Shown here piece by piece: positions 24,931 through 33,289 of a stretch of DNA of 56,177 nt. A model generated the notes under the pieces. That model was given only the letters and a program-made list of their open reading frames with translations, was not told the DNA's origin and ran no database searches. Every line of letters starts with the position of its first letter. Positions within the stretch are counted from its first letter, which is position 1. The stretch is from assembly GCA_905479065.1 (NCBI GenBank), contig CAJQLB010000037.1:1-56177 (forward strand), in the 5' to 3' direction. Position numbers and translations under genes: made by a program. Source of the stretch: an uncultured Flavobacteriaceae bacterium (lineage in GTDB: Bacteria; Bacteroidota; Bacteroidia; Flavobacteriales; Flavobacteriaceae).

Positions 24931-27117
24931 ATGAAAAAATTATCTTTCGTATTAATTCTATTAGCATTGTCACAGGGCATTCATTCTCAAATTATTGAAA
25001 AAGTCATAGATTCTGCAAGAATAGAAAAACTTGATGAGGTCTTGGTTAAAGCCATAAGGGTTGAGGCATCTTCTCCAATAACTCACTCAAATGTTTCAAA
25101 AGCAGAATTAGCAACACGTAATCTTGGTCAAGATTTACCAATTTTATTAAATTACTTGCCATCTGTTGTTACCACAAGTGATGCGGGAGCAGGTATTGGC
25201 TATACAGGAATTAGAGTTCGTGGAGTAAGTGCCCAATCAACAAACATTACAATCAATGGAATCCCCTATAACGATGCTGAATCATTGGGTACCTTTTGGG
25301 TAGATTTACCTGATTTCGCATCATCGGTTGAGAGTTTGCAATTACAAAGAGGTGTTGGGACATCAACCAATGGTTCAGGAGCTTTTGGAGCAAGTATTAA
25401 TATTTTAACAGACGCCATTTCAAAAGATTCTCAAGCAGAAATATCCAATACATTTGGTAGTTACAACACTTTAAAGCATAACTTAAAGTTTAGTACAGGT
25501 TTACTTGGAAGTAATATCGAGATTTCGGGAAGACTGTCACAAATTAAATCTGATGGCTACATTGACCGAGCAGCATCAGATTTAAAATCTTATTTCTTAC
25601 AAGGAGCATATACAGATGACAATACCTTAATCAAGATGTTAGTTTTTGGGGGCCACGAAATTACTTATCAGGCTTGGAATGGCATCGATGCAGAAACTCT
25701 GAAAAATAATAGAACATTTAACCCTTCAGGAACTTACATAGATGACGATGGGACAATTAATTTTCATGAAAATGAAGTAGATAATTATAAACAAGACCAT
25801 TATCAGTTGCATTGGAATCAAAAAATTAATAATTATTGGTCAGCTCGCATAGGGTTGAACTATACGTATGGCCGTGGATATTTTGAACAGTATAAGGAAA
25901 ATCAAAGTTTTAGCGATTACGATTTGAATGATCTTATAATTGGAGATACGACGATTAATGAAACAGATTTAATTCGTCGCCGCTGGCTTGATAATCGTTT
26001 TTATGTCGTCACTACAAGTATTAGTCACACCAAAAAAGATTTAGCCATGTCGTTTGGAAGTTCGTTTAGTCTTTATGACGGAGACCATTTTGGGGAGATA
26101 ATCTGGGCACAATATGCGAGTGATTCAAAAATTAATGATAAGTATTACGAGGGCAATGGAGAGAAATTAGAGTTAAATATCTTTACAAAAGCCACCTATA
26201 AACTGAATGAAAAATTAAGTATTTACGGGGATTTACAGTTTCGTATAATTGACTACAAAACATCTGGTTTAACTTCAGATAGAGTAAATATGTTGATAAA
26301 TGAGAAATACAACTTTTTTAACCCAAAGGCCGGGTTTACCTATGAGTTTAATGATGGTAATAGCCTATATATTTCTTATGCTAGAGCTAATAGGGAGCCA
26401 AGTAGAAGTGATTTTGAAAGTAATGTTAATATTAAATCAGAACAATTAAATGATTTTGAGTTAGGATGGAGACATAATTCAAACAAATTAAGTTTAAGCA
26501 CCAATTTTTATTACATGTTGTACAATGAACAATTAGTTCTTTCAGGGAAGATTGATGATGTAGGATCGCCTATTAGAGAAAATATTGGAAAAAGTTACAG
26601 ATTTGGTTTAGAGGTTGATGCAAATATTAGATTATTTAATAACTTTTCATTTCACCCAAATGTTACAATAAGCACCAATAAAAACAAAAACACCTTTTCC
26701 GAAATCAATGGTAACCTCTTAAATTTGAAAGAGACTGATATTTCGTTTTCACCAAATTTAATCGCTTCTAACAATTTTATATTTCATCCGTCTCAAAGCT
26801 TTCAAATATCTTTATTAAGTAAATACGTTGGCTCTCAATTTATGAGCAATACAAATTCTGTTGTATCTAAATTAGATAGTTATTTTGTCAATGATTTAAG
26901 TGTCATTTATCAATTAAAACCAAAAACTATTTTTAAATCTGTAGTCTTTTCGGCGTTGATTAATAATATTTTTGGGATAAATTATGTCTCTAATGGATAT
27001 TATTATACCTATGATGACACCTGGTCATCCCCAGGTGAAATTACCACCGTAGAGGGAGCAGGTTATTATCCGCAAGCCACTACTAATTTTTTGATGGGCG
27101 TGACATTAAAGTTTTAA
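24931..27117 (+). CDS. TonB-dependent outer-membrane receptor, probably for thiamine or a precursor
   Basis: A 728-residue receptor: signal peptide (MKKLSFVLILLALSQGIHS), TonB-box-like segment LDEVLVKAIRVE, plug domain (~50-170, with GYTGIRVRGVSAQSTNITINGI and GAFGASINI), then a barrel ending in LMGVTLKF with the terminal Phe. I chose ATG 24931; a TTG at 24916 would add five residues ahead of a good signal peptide. It has no N-terminal carboxypeptidase-like domain. The TPP riboswitch immediately upstream points to thiamine, or a thiamine moiety, as cargo. The stop overlaps the convergent lipoprotein stop by 4 bp. Confidence 0.93.
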   Translation: MKKLSFVLILLALSQGIHSQIIEKVIDSARIEKLDEVLVKAIRVEASSPITHSNVSKAELATRNLGQDLPILLNYLPSVVTTSDAGAGIGYTGIRVRGVSAQSTNITINGIPYNDAESLGTFWVDLPDFASSVESLQLQRGVGTSTNGSGAFGASINILTDAISKDSQAEISNTFGSYNTLKHNLKFSTGLLGSNIEISGRLSQIKSDGYIDRAASDLKSYFLQGAYTDDNTLIKMLVFGGHEITYQAWNGIDAETLKNNRTFNPSGTYIDDDGTINFHENEVDNYKQDHYQLHWNQKINNYWSARIGLNYTYGRGYFEQYKENQSFSDYDLNDLIIGDTTINETDLIRRRWLDNRFYVVTTSISHTKKDLAMSFGSSFSLYDGDHFGEIIWAQYASDSKINDKYYEGNGEKLELNIFTKATYKLNEKLSIYGDLQFRIIDYKTSGLTSDRVNMLINEKYNFFNPKAGFTYEFNDGNSLYISYARANREPSRSDFESNVNIKSEQLNDFELGWRHNSNKLSLSTNFYYMLYNEQLVLSGKIDDVGSPIRENIGKSYRFGLEVDANIRLFNNFSFHPNVTISTNKNKNTFSEINGNLLNLKETDISFSPNLIASNNFIFHPSQSFQISLLSKYVGSQFMSNTNSVVSKLDSYFVNDLSVIYQLKPKTIFKSVVFSALINNIFGINYVSNGYYYTYDDTWSSPGEITTVEGAGYYPQATTNFLMGVTLKF

Positions 27118-27542
27118 TTAATGATGAGATTATTTCCGCTAATTGTGGCCCTGTAAGACTTTAAGCCACATCTTAAACTAGGATTTTCTAATGGTTGTCC
27201 TGTAAATAAACTGTATTTATTGGCATCATCACAACCGCAAATTCCTTCAAGCCCATTAATCGTTATTATTGAACAGGAATTTGGAATATGATTCGGATCG
27301 GCTGCGTCATATGCAACGAAGCCCGTTCCAGTATTTGTGACAATGAGACCTCCATTTCCAAAACCTTGAACATAAATAGGATTACTTATAAAGTTAAGAT
27401 CATTGTACTGTGGGAGGTTTAAATTTAGGCTGGTATTAACACCAATATTTAACAAGAAATTACAATTATCATTATTGTCATCACTTTTGCTGCAGCCAAA
27501 GATGACAGCAGATAAAAAAGAAAAAATAATTAGTTTTTTCAT
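27114..27542 (-). CDS. Lipoprotein with a degenerate Rieske-like domain
   Basis: A 142-residue exported lipoprotein (MKKLIIFSFLSAVIFGCSKSDDN, lipobox FGC). The remainder follows the Rieske fold in outline. A FVAYDAADPNH segment stands where cluster box 1 would be, ICGCDDANKYSLFTGQP where box 2 (CPCHG...) would be, and a final LKSYRATISGNNLII strand follows. The box-2 His is Asp and the box-1 Cys is lost, so a normal 2Fe-2S cluster is unlikely. ATG 27542 was preferred to an ATG three codons upstream. Function unknown. Confidence 0.8.
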   Translation of the reverse strand: MKKLIIFSFLSAVIFGCSKSDDNNDNCNFLLNIGVNTSLNLNLPQYNDLNFISNPIYVQGFGNGGLIVTNTGTGFVAYDAADPNHIPNSCSIITINGLEGICGCDDANKYSLFTGQPLENPSLRCGLKSYRATISGNNLIIN

Positions 27543-27597
27543 AAATGTCATTTAATTTTCAAAATACAATAATAAGCACTTGAAGCTAATAATTTTG

Positions 27598-27605
27598 TAT
27601 ATTTG
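27598..27605 (+). promoter_or_regulatory. -7 element TATATTTG for greA
   Basis: TAnnTTTG match 72 bp before the greA ATG at 27678. It lies on top of the far-upstream ORF start (27603), arguing against that longer reading. Confidence 0.5.
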
Positions 27606-27677
27606 TATTACAATCTCGTGAAAACGGGATTTTTTCTGTTTAAGCACAATTCAGAAAATTATTTAAATGAAGAAGTT

Positions 27678-28151
27678 ATGAGTGGCATATCATATTATAC
27701 ACCTGAGGGATTAAAAAAGTTAAGAGAAGAGTTAGGTCAGCTAAAAGATGTCGAACGATTGAAAGCTTCAAGAGCTATCGCTGAAGCTAGAGATAAGGGA
27801 GATTTAAGCGAAAATGCAGAATATGATGCTGCAAAAGAGGCTCAAGGGATGCTAGAAATGCGCATATCAAAGTTGGAAGAAGCTTTGGCAGGTGCACGTC
27901 TAATTGATGAGTCACAATTGGATTTAACAAAGGCATTGGCACTTTCAAAGGTGAAAATAAAAAATCAATCTAACGGCATGGAAATGACCTACACGCTGGT
28001 TGCAGACGGAGAGGCAGATTTGGCGTCAGGTAAGATTTCTGTTAATTCGCCTATTGGAAAAGGATTATTGGGAAAATCAGTTGGAGAAATTGCTGAAATA
28101 CAAGTTCCCAACGGTATTATTAAGTTTGAAATATTAAACATATCAAGATAA
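27678..28151 (+). CDS. greA: Transcription elongation factor GreA
   Basis: The 157 residues from ATG 27678 match GreA length and sequence. The N-terminal coiled coil has YTPEGLKKLREELGQL and the tip acidic pair in RDKGDLSENAEYDAAKEAQG. The C-terminal FKBP-like domain has NSPIGKGLLGKSVGEIAEIQVPNG-type sequence. It rescues backtracked RNA polymerase by stimulating transcript cleavage. The frame is open 25 codons further upstream, but that part is not GreA-like and overlaps the promoter. The HIT gene follows after 46 bp. Confidence 0.95.
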   Translation: MSGISYYTPEGLKKLREELGQLKDVERLKASRAIAEARDKGDLSENAEYDAAKEAQGMLEMRISKLEEALAGARLIDESQLDLTKALALSKVKIKNQSNGMEMTYTLVADGEADLASGKISVNSPIGKGLLGKSVGEIAEIQVPNGIIKFEILNISR

Positions 28152-28197
28152 GATTGAGTTTTTCAGAATCTAACTATACGGTACTAATTACGATATT

Positions 28198-28587
28198 ATG
28201 GCTACAATATTTACAAAAATAGTCAATGGTAACATCCCTTGTTACAAAGTTGCTGAAACAAACTCTTTTTTGGCTTTTTTGGACATTAATCCAAATACAA
28301 AAGGTCATACACTCTGTATTCCAAAAACGGAAATAGATAAAGTATTTGACTTAGATAAAAAAAAATTTCTTGAACTGATGGATTTTTCTAGAACAGTTGC
28401 TGTCGCCATTGAAAAATCAATTGATTGTAAGCGTATTGGGATGTCAGTTATTGGGCTTGAAGTGCCTCATGCTCATGTACATCTCATCCCATTAAATGAC
28501 ATGGAAGACGCTCGTTTCATTTCAAAAAAACACTTTTCTCATGAAGAGTTTTCTCAAATAGCCAAGGGAATCAGCGCTCATTTGTAG
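28198..28587 (+). CDS. HIT-family nucleotide hydrolase/transferase
   Basis: The 129-residue protein starts MATIFTKIVNGNIPCYKVAE, as in the Hint/HIT branch, and carries the histidine triad HAHVHLIPL. Such proteins hydrolyse AMP-linked substrates such as adenosine phosphoramidates; the substrate is not known here. Its 3' end overlaps the histidine kinase gene on the other strand by 17 bp. Confidence 0.92.
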   Translation: MATIFTKIVNGNIPCYKVAETNSFLAFLDINPNTKGHTLCIPKTEIDKVFDLDKKKFLELMDFSRTVAVAIEKSIDCKRIGMSVIGLEVPHAHVHLIPLNDMEDARFISKKHFSHEEFSQIAKGISAHL

Positions 28588-29743
28588 CTAATCGTTTTAA
28601 GGAAATTTGAAAAGTTGTTCCTTGATTTAATTGAGATTGAAGGACTTTAATTTTACCTTTGTGATAATCTTCTATAATTCTTTTGGATAGTGAAAGACCG
28701 AGACCCCATCCTCTTTTCTTACTTGTAAACCCGGGCTCAAAAATTTTCTGAAAGAGATTTTTTGAAATCCCTTTACCTGTGTCGGCTACTTGTATAAAAA
28801 TATACTTCTCTGAAGATTTAATGGTGATCTTCAAAGACCCCTTACCTTTCATTGCATCGATACCGTTTTTTACTAAATTTTCTATAGTCCAACTAAATAG
28901 TTGCCCATTCAAACTCGCATACAAGGTGTCCTCTGGTGCTTCAAATTCAAACTCAATTAATTCTGAAAAGCGAGTTTTGAGGTATTCGTAGGTCTCGGAA
29001 GTAGTAAAGACAACATCCATTTTATTGAGCGTTGGGAAAGAACCAATTTTACTGAATCGATCTGTGATTGTTTGCAGTCTGTCTATATCTTTTTCTATTT
29101 CTCTCAAATAATCAGGATTTATATTTTCAGATCGTAAAATCTCTGTCCAACCAACTAACGAGGATAAAGGAGTCCCAATTTGATGAGCAGTTTCTTTTGC
29201 CATTCCTGTCCATAATTTATTTTGAGAAGCAATTTTGGTGCTTCTGTAAAAGAAGTAGGCAACTGCAGCAAATAGAACGATGATAAGTATTAGAGCTAAA
29301 GGATAATATTTTAACTTGTTTAGTAATTCAGAATTTCCATAAACAATTGTTCCAAATGTTGTGTCTTTGTAGGTGACCTCAATAGGAATATTTTCTTTTT
29401 CAAAACGCTCCTTGAGCATACTCAAATAGATTTTTGGATTTTTAATACTGCTCGTATCAATATTTCTAATATTGAATATGCTTCCGTTGCCATCAACAAA
29501 TATCATAGGAGTTGTTGTGTTAGTTTCCATAACTTGAGTTGTCAATGAACTAACATCTGCATCTAAATCATCCATGCCTTTTAAAAAATCAGATTGAGCA
29601 AAGGACCAAGTCTGCATTTTGATACGCTCTTCATACTTGAATTTTTGAAAAAAGTCGTAAGTATTCCAAAGAATAAGGGAAATAATAAAAAACGATGATA
29701 TGATGATCATCCATCTAAAAACATTTTGGTTATTAGCTAACAT
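28571..29743 (-). CDS. Orphan membrane sensor histidine kinase
   Basis: The 390-residue protein has TM segments at ~11-27 and ~147-166 flanking a ~120-residue periplasmic sensor. The H-box AKETAHQIGTPLSS has His187 followed by Gln instead of the usual Glu. It then has N-box ENLVKNGIDAM, G1 DTGKGI, an FEPGFTSK F-box and G2 GWGLGLSLSK. There is no HAMP domain of usual size and no adjacent response regulator, so the partner is elsewhere. The first nine residues precede TM1 directly. Confidence 0.92.
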   Translation of the reverse strand: MLANNQNVFRWMIIISSFFIISLILWNTYDFFQKFKYEERIKMQTWSFAQSDFLKGMDDLDADVSSLTTQVMETNTTTPMIFVDGNGSIFNIRNIDTSSIKNPKIYLSMLKERFEKENIPIEVTYKDTTFGTIVYGNSELLNKLKYYPLALILIIVLFAAVAYFFYRSTKIASQNKLWTGMAKETAHQIGTPLSSLVGWTEILRSENINPDYLREIEKDIDRLQTITDRFSKIGSFPTLNKMDVVFTTSETYEYLKTRFSELIEFEFEAPEDTLYASLNGQLFSWTIENLVKNGIDAMKGKGSLKITIKSSEKYIFIQVADTGKGISKNLFQKIFEPGFTSKKRGWGLGLSLSKRIIEDYHKGKIKVLQSQLNQGTTFQISLKRLATNER

Positions 29744-29842
29744 GTAAATGAATAAAATTTTTAATTTAAATATAATGTAATTATGTTAATATTATTGTTC
29801 AACTTGTTAGTAAAACAGTTTTTAGATAAAACTCGGATTGGT

Positions 29843-29850
29843 TAACTTTG
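29843..29850 (+). promoter_or_regulatory. -7 element TAACTTTG before the flavin reductase-like gene
   Basis: TAnnTTTG match 15 bp before ATG 29866. It overlaps a TTG that would otherwise extend the ORF, favouring the ATG. Confidence 0.45.
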
Positions 29851-29865
29851 CCTAAACTTATATCA

Positions 29866-30738
29866 ATGACCACCTTTGAGCCAAAAGATTTACCTGTAAA
29901 ACAACTACACTCGTTGTTGTTAGACGCAGTAGCCCCTCGGCCTATCGCTTTTGCGAGTACTGTAGATGAACAAGGCCGTCCTAATCTGTCACCGTTTAGT
30001 TTTTTTAATGTGTTTAGTGCTCAGCCACCAATTTTAGTTTTTTCACCTGCACGACGCATAAGAGATAATACAACAAAACACACATTAGAGAATATAAAAG
30101 CGACTAAAGAAGTAGTCATTAATGTTGTAAACTACGACATTGTTCAACAAATGTCATTAAGTAGTACAGAGTATGCTGAGGGTATTAATGAGTTTGTAAA
30201 AGCAGGGTTAACTATGGTTAGTTCTGAAAAAATTAAATCATTTAGGGTCGGTGAATCTCCGGTACAATTTGAATGTAAGGTGAATGAGATTATTGAATTG
30301 GGGCGTCATGCTGGGGCAGGAAATTTAATAGTTTGTGAAGTGGTAAACATACATGTTGCAAATGAAGTATTAAATGAAGATCTAACAATAAATCAAGAAA
30401 TATTGGATTTAGTTGCGCGAGCTGGCGGTAGTTATTACACCCGAATAAGCAAAGGATTTTTTGAAATACCAAAACCTCTGAGATCTCGAGGAATTGGAGT
30501 TGATGCTTTACCCGAGCATATCAAAAACAGTATGATTTTGACAGGAAATGATATAGGAATGTTAGGGAACTCAGAAGCATTACCTACAAGAGACAGTATC
30601 CTCAAGTTTGTCAATAAAGTCAGTGAGCGTTATCCGAATATTAAGGAGATGTCTCATAGGGAGAAACATAAAATTGCAAAAAACTTTTTAAGTTTTGGCG
30701 ATGTTGATAGTGCATTAAAACTATTATTAAGTGAATAA
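29866..30738 (+). CDS. Flavin reductase-like FMN-binding protein
   Basis: A 290-residue protein from ATG 29866. Residues ~15-190 form the split-barrel FMN-binding flavin-reductase domain, with VAPRPIAFASTVDEQGRPNLSPFSFFNVFS, PPILVFSPARR and KEVVINVVNYD. The extra C-terminal ~100 residues (after GGSYYTRISKGFFEIPKP) are helical and of unknown role. It probably binds FMN and acts in flavin- or NAD(P)H-dependent redox chemistry; the substrate is unknown. DUF3127 lies 35 bp downstream and may be co-transcribed. Confidence 0.88.
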   Translation: MTTFEPKDLPVKQLHSLLLDAVAPRPIAFASTVDEQGRPNLSPFSFFNVFSAQPPILVFSPARRIRDNTTKHTLENIKATKEVVINVVNYDIVQQMSLSSTEYAEGINEFVKAGLTMVSSEKIKSFRVGESPVQFECKVNEIIELGRHAGAGNLIVCEVVNIHVANEVLNEDLTINQEILDLVARAGGSYYTRISKGFFEIPKPLRSRGIGVDALPEHIKNSMILTGNDIGMLGNSEALPTRDSILKFVNKVSERYPNIKEMSHREKHKIAKNFLSFGDVDSALKLLLSE

Positions 30739-30773
30739 AAATTGATTAACAAAACAGAAATAACGGAAATTAA

Positions 30774-31151
30774 ATGGAAGTACAAGGAAAAATCAAGCTA
30801 ATTGGGGAAACACAAACATTTGGAAGTAATGGTTTTCGAAAGAGAGAGGTTGTTGTGACGACTGAGGAGCAATATCCACAACATATTATGATTGAGTTTG
30901 TTCAAGATAAAACGGATTTATTAAACACCTATCAAGTTGGACAACAAGTCAAAGTAAGTATTAATTTACGTGGGCGTGAATGGACAAACCCTCAAGGTGA
31001 AGTAAAATATTTTAATTCAATTCAAGGTTGGCGTATTGAAGCGTTACAACAAGAGGCCGCTACTGATAATATGCCTCCAGTTCCACCAATGGACGCTTTT
31101 GAGCCTGCTGGAGAATTAAACAAAGATGACCATGACGATTTGCCTTTTTAG
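30774..31151 (+). CDS. DUF3127 protein with SSB-type acidic tail
   Basis: A 125-residue protein. Residues 1-92 look like a small OB-fold: MEVQGKIKLIGETQTFGSNG, FRKREVVVTTEEQYPQHIMI, GQQVKVSINLRGREW, FNSIQGWRIEAL. The layout resembles the SSB core, including the RGRxW strand. A Pro/Glu-rich linker leads to the tail DDHDDLPF, the same last five residues as the SSB encoded at 9778-10209. I recognise the DUF3127 family; the ssDNA or SSB-partner role is inference. It is followed by a strong hairpin terminator. Confidence 0.87.
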   Translation: MEVQGKIKLIGETQTFGSNGFRKREVVVTTEEQYPQHIMIEFVQDKTDLLNTYQVGQQVKVSINLRGREWTNPQGEVKYFNSIQGWRIEALQQEAATDNMPPVPPMDAFEPAGELNKDDHDDLPF

Positions 31152-31172
31152 TATAGGCAACATTGAGAATGT

Positions 31173-31216
31173 CAATAAAAAAACCTCAACATCACTGTGT
31201 TGAGGTTTTTTTATTG
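31173..31216 (+). terminator. Strong hairpin terminator after DUF3127
   Basis: A perfect 19-bp stem (arms 31173-31191 and 31198-31216, core CCTCAACA) with a six-base loop and a T7 run within the 3' arm, 21 bp after the stop. Confidence 0.85.
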
Positions 31217-31242
31217 GCTGAAATTGTATTAATTTTCTTGAC

Positions 31243-32619
31243 ATGAATATGACCAAAACCATTGAGATTTTTTTTAAAAGGTACATGCCCTCACCTTTTA
31301 CCATTGCCATTATCCTCACGTTATTGACTATGATGTTAGCGATGCTTTTTACAGAGCCAATAGAGGAAGGAACTCAATTTTTCAATATTTTATCGTATTG
31401 GGAATCTGGAATCTGGAATAGTGGCTTACTGGTGTTTGCTTATCAAATGATGCTGATTTTAGTTTTAGGACATGTCCTAGTGTTGAGTGGGCCAGCAAAT
31501 AGGATGATAGTGAAACTTTCAAAAAATGTTTCGAATACAACTAGTGCTGTTGTTTTAGTAAGTATTACAACCATGTTAGCTGCCTTTTTAAATTGGGGGC
31601 TAGGACTCATATTTGGAGCTATTTTAGCAAGAAAAGTAGGTGAATATGCGCAACAAAATAACATACCATTAAACTATCCGTTGGTTGGAGCTGCAGGGTA
31701 TGTTGGCTTGATGGTTTGGCATGGAGGTATCAGTGGGTCTGCACCAATTAAAGTTGCAGAAACAAACCATATTATTGATTTTATGAGTGGGGTGTCATCA
31801 ATTGAAATACTTGATAAAATACCTGAAAGTATCGATTTTAATCAAACGATCTTTAGTTGGTGGAATCTGTTGTTATTTGGAGTATTACTAGTTATTGTTC
31901 CTCTAATTCTAAGAGGTATTGCGAAAATTACTGAGCCCACAGAATTTAATTTAAAGACCTATAATTTTAACGAAGACCTATCAAAAAATCGTGAGGGTGC
32001 AGAAAAGTTAGATTACTCAAAAATGCTTGGCTTTGGTTTTGGTGCATTATTGTTGTGCGCTTTTTTTTATCAATATTGGAATCAGTTGGTCAGTCTTAAA
32101 ATAACGCCAAATATGCTTAATTTTTTCATGTTAGGATTGGCGATCACATTACATGGAAGGATTAAGAATTTCTTAAATGCGTTAAAGGAGGCTATTAAAG
32201 GAACTTCGGGAATCTTAATACAATTTCCGTTATATTTTGGTATTATGGGTATTATGAAAAGCACTGGAATGGTTGTGATGATTTCTGATTTTTTTGTGTC
32301 TGTCGCGACTACTACAACACTTCCAATATTCACATTTTTTAGTGCAGGATTAGTTAATATTTTTGTTCCAAGCGGCGGAGGTCAATGGGCAATTCAAGGC
32401 CCAATAGTCATCGAGTCTGCTATAAAATTAGGGGTTCCATTACCGAAAGCCATTATGGCTTTGGCTTACGGTGATCAAATAACCAATATGCTGCAGCCTT
32501 TTTGGGCATTACCACTTTTAGGGATTACAAAATTAAAAGCAAGAGAAATACTGCCTTATACGCTTATACTCATGATTGTTGGTATTCTCATTTACGTTCT
32601 TGGATTGCTCATTTTATAA
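31243..32619 (+). CDS. Short-chain fatty acid transporter, AtoE family
   Basis: A 458-residue integral membrane protein with about eleven hydrophobic segments, a length typical of AtoE/TIGR00366 transporters. Supporting segments are RYMPSPFTIAIILTLLT, NWGLGLIFGAILARKV, FVPSGGGQWAIQGPIV and GDQITNMLQPFWALPLLGI. It is predicted to import short-chain fatty acids across the inner membrane; no degradation genes lie beside it, so the substrate is unconfirmed. It begins just after a strong terminator, so its promoter must be in or around the short 91-bp spacer. aat follows after 11 bp. Confidence 0.92.
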   Translation: MNMTKTIEIFFKRYMPSPFTIAIILTLLTMMLAMLFTEPIEEGTQFFNILSYWESGIWNSGLLVFAYQMMLILVLGHVLVLSGPANRMIVKLSKNVSNTTSAVVLVSITTMLAAFLNWGLGLIFGAILARKVGEYAQQNNIPLNYPLVGAAGYVGLMVWHGGISGSAPIKVAETNHIIDFMSGVSSIEILDKIPESIDFNQTIFSWWNLLLFGVLLVIVPLILRGIAKITEPTEFNLKTYNFNEDLSKNREGAEKLDYSKMLGFGFGALLLCAFFYQYWNQLVSLKITPNMLNFFMLGLAITLHGRIKNFLNALKEAIKGTSGILIQFPLYFGIMGIMKSTGMVVMISDFFVSVATTTTLPIFTFFSAGLVNIFVPSGGGQWAIQGPIVIESAIKLGVPLPKAIMALAYGDQITNMLQPFWALPLLGITKLKAREILPYTLILMIVGILIYVLGLLIL

Positions 32620-32630
32620 TTATATTAAAA

Positions 32631-33272
32631 ATGCATTTATTGTCTGAAAAACTTGAGTTTCCTGATATAAGTAAAATTTCTAAAGAGGGTTTGGTTGCTT
32701 TTGGGGGAGATTTATCTGTGGAACGATTAATTTTGGCTTATTCAAAGGGGATTTTTCCATGGTTTGAAGCGTGTGACCCAATTTTATGGTGGTCTCCTGA
32801 TCCCAGGTTTGTACTGTATCCAAATGAATTAAAGGTTTCAAAAAGTTTAAATAAAACGTTGCGTAACGGAGAATTTGAAGTGACCTATGATTTGAACTTT
32901 AGGGAAGTTGTAACCGCCTGTTCTAAAATTAAACGAAAGGGACAAAAAGGTACTTGGATAACATCTGAAATGATACAAGCGTATTGCGACTTATTCGAAT
33001 TGGGCTTCGCCAAGTCTATTGAGGTTTGGAGGAACAATGAATTAGTTGGAGGGTTTTATGGGGTAGATTTAAATAATGGTGTCTTTTGTGGAGAGAGTAT
33101 GTTTAGCAAAGTGAGTAATGCCAGTAAAGTTGGATTTGTAAAGTTTATTCAATCAACTAATTACAAATTAATTGATTGTCAAATATATTCTAAACATTTA
33201 GAAAGTTTTGGAGCAAGAACGTTATCTCGAAAAGATTTTATTAAATTCACAAATATCAATGAGTCCAATTAA
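32631..33272 (+). CDS. aat: Leucyl/phenylalanyl-tRNA-protein transferase
   Basis: 213 residues from ATG 32631. Diagnostic motifs are GLVAFGGDLSVERLILAYSKGIFPW, WWSPDPRFVL, GTWITSEMIQAYCDL, GGFYGVDLNNGVFCGESMFS and IDCQIYSKHLESFGA. It adds Leu or Phe to N-terminal Lys or Arg, marking proteins for ClpS/ClpAP decay. The frame is open to 32502, but that region lies within the transporter gene and is not Aat-like. It precedes the two ppk2 genes by 17 bp. Confidence 0.95.
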   Translation: MHLLSEKLEFPDISKISKEGLVAFGGDLSVERLILAYSKGIFPWFEACDPILWWSPDPRFVLYPNELKVSKSLNKTLRNGEFEVTYDLNFREVVTACSKIKRKGQKGTWITSEMIQAYCDLFELGFAKSIEVWRNNELVGGFYGVDLNNGVFCGESMFSKVSNASKVGFVKFIQSTNYKLIDCQIYSKHLESFGARTLSRKDFIKFTNINESN

Positions 33273-33289
33273 TTATAACACAAATCGAA

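Noticed and set aside
27603-27677. 25-codon extension of GreA
   Set aside because: It overlaps a -7 promoter element and is unrelated to GreA; ATG 27678 gives the standard length.
32502-32630. 43-codon N-terminal extension of Aat
   Set aside because: It overlaps the AtoE-type transporter coding region in another frame and is not Aat-like; ATG 32631 fits the family start.
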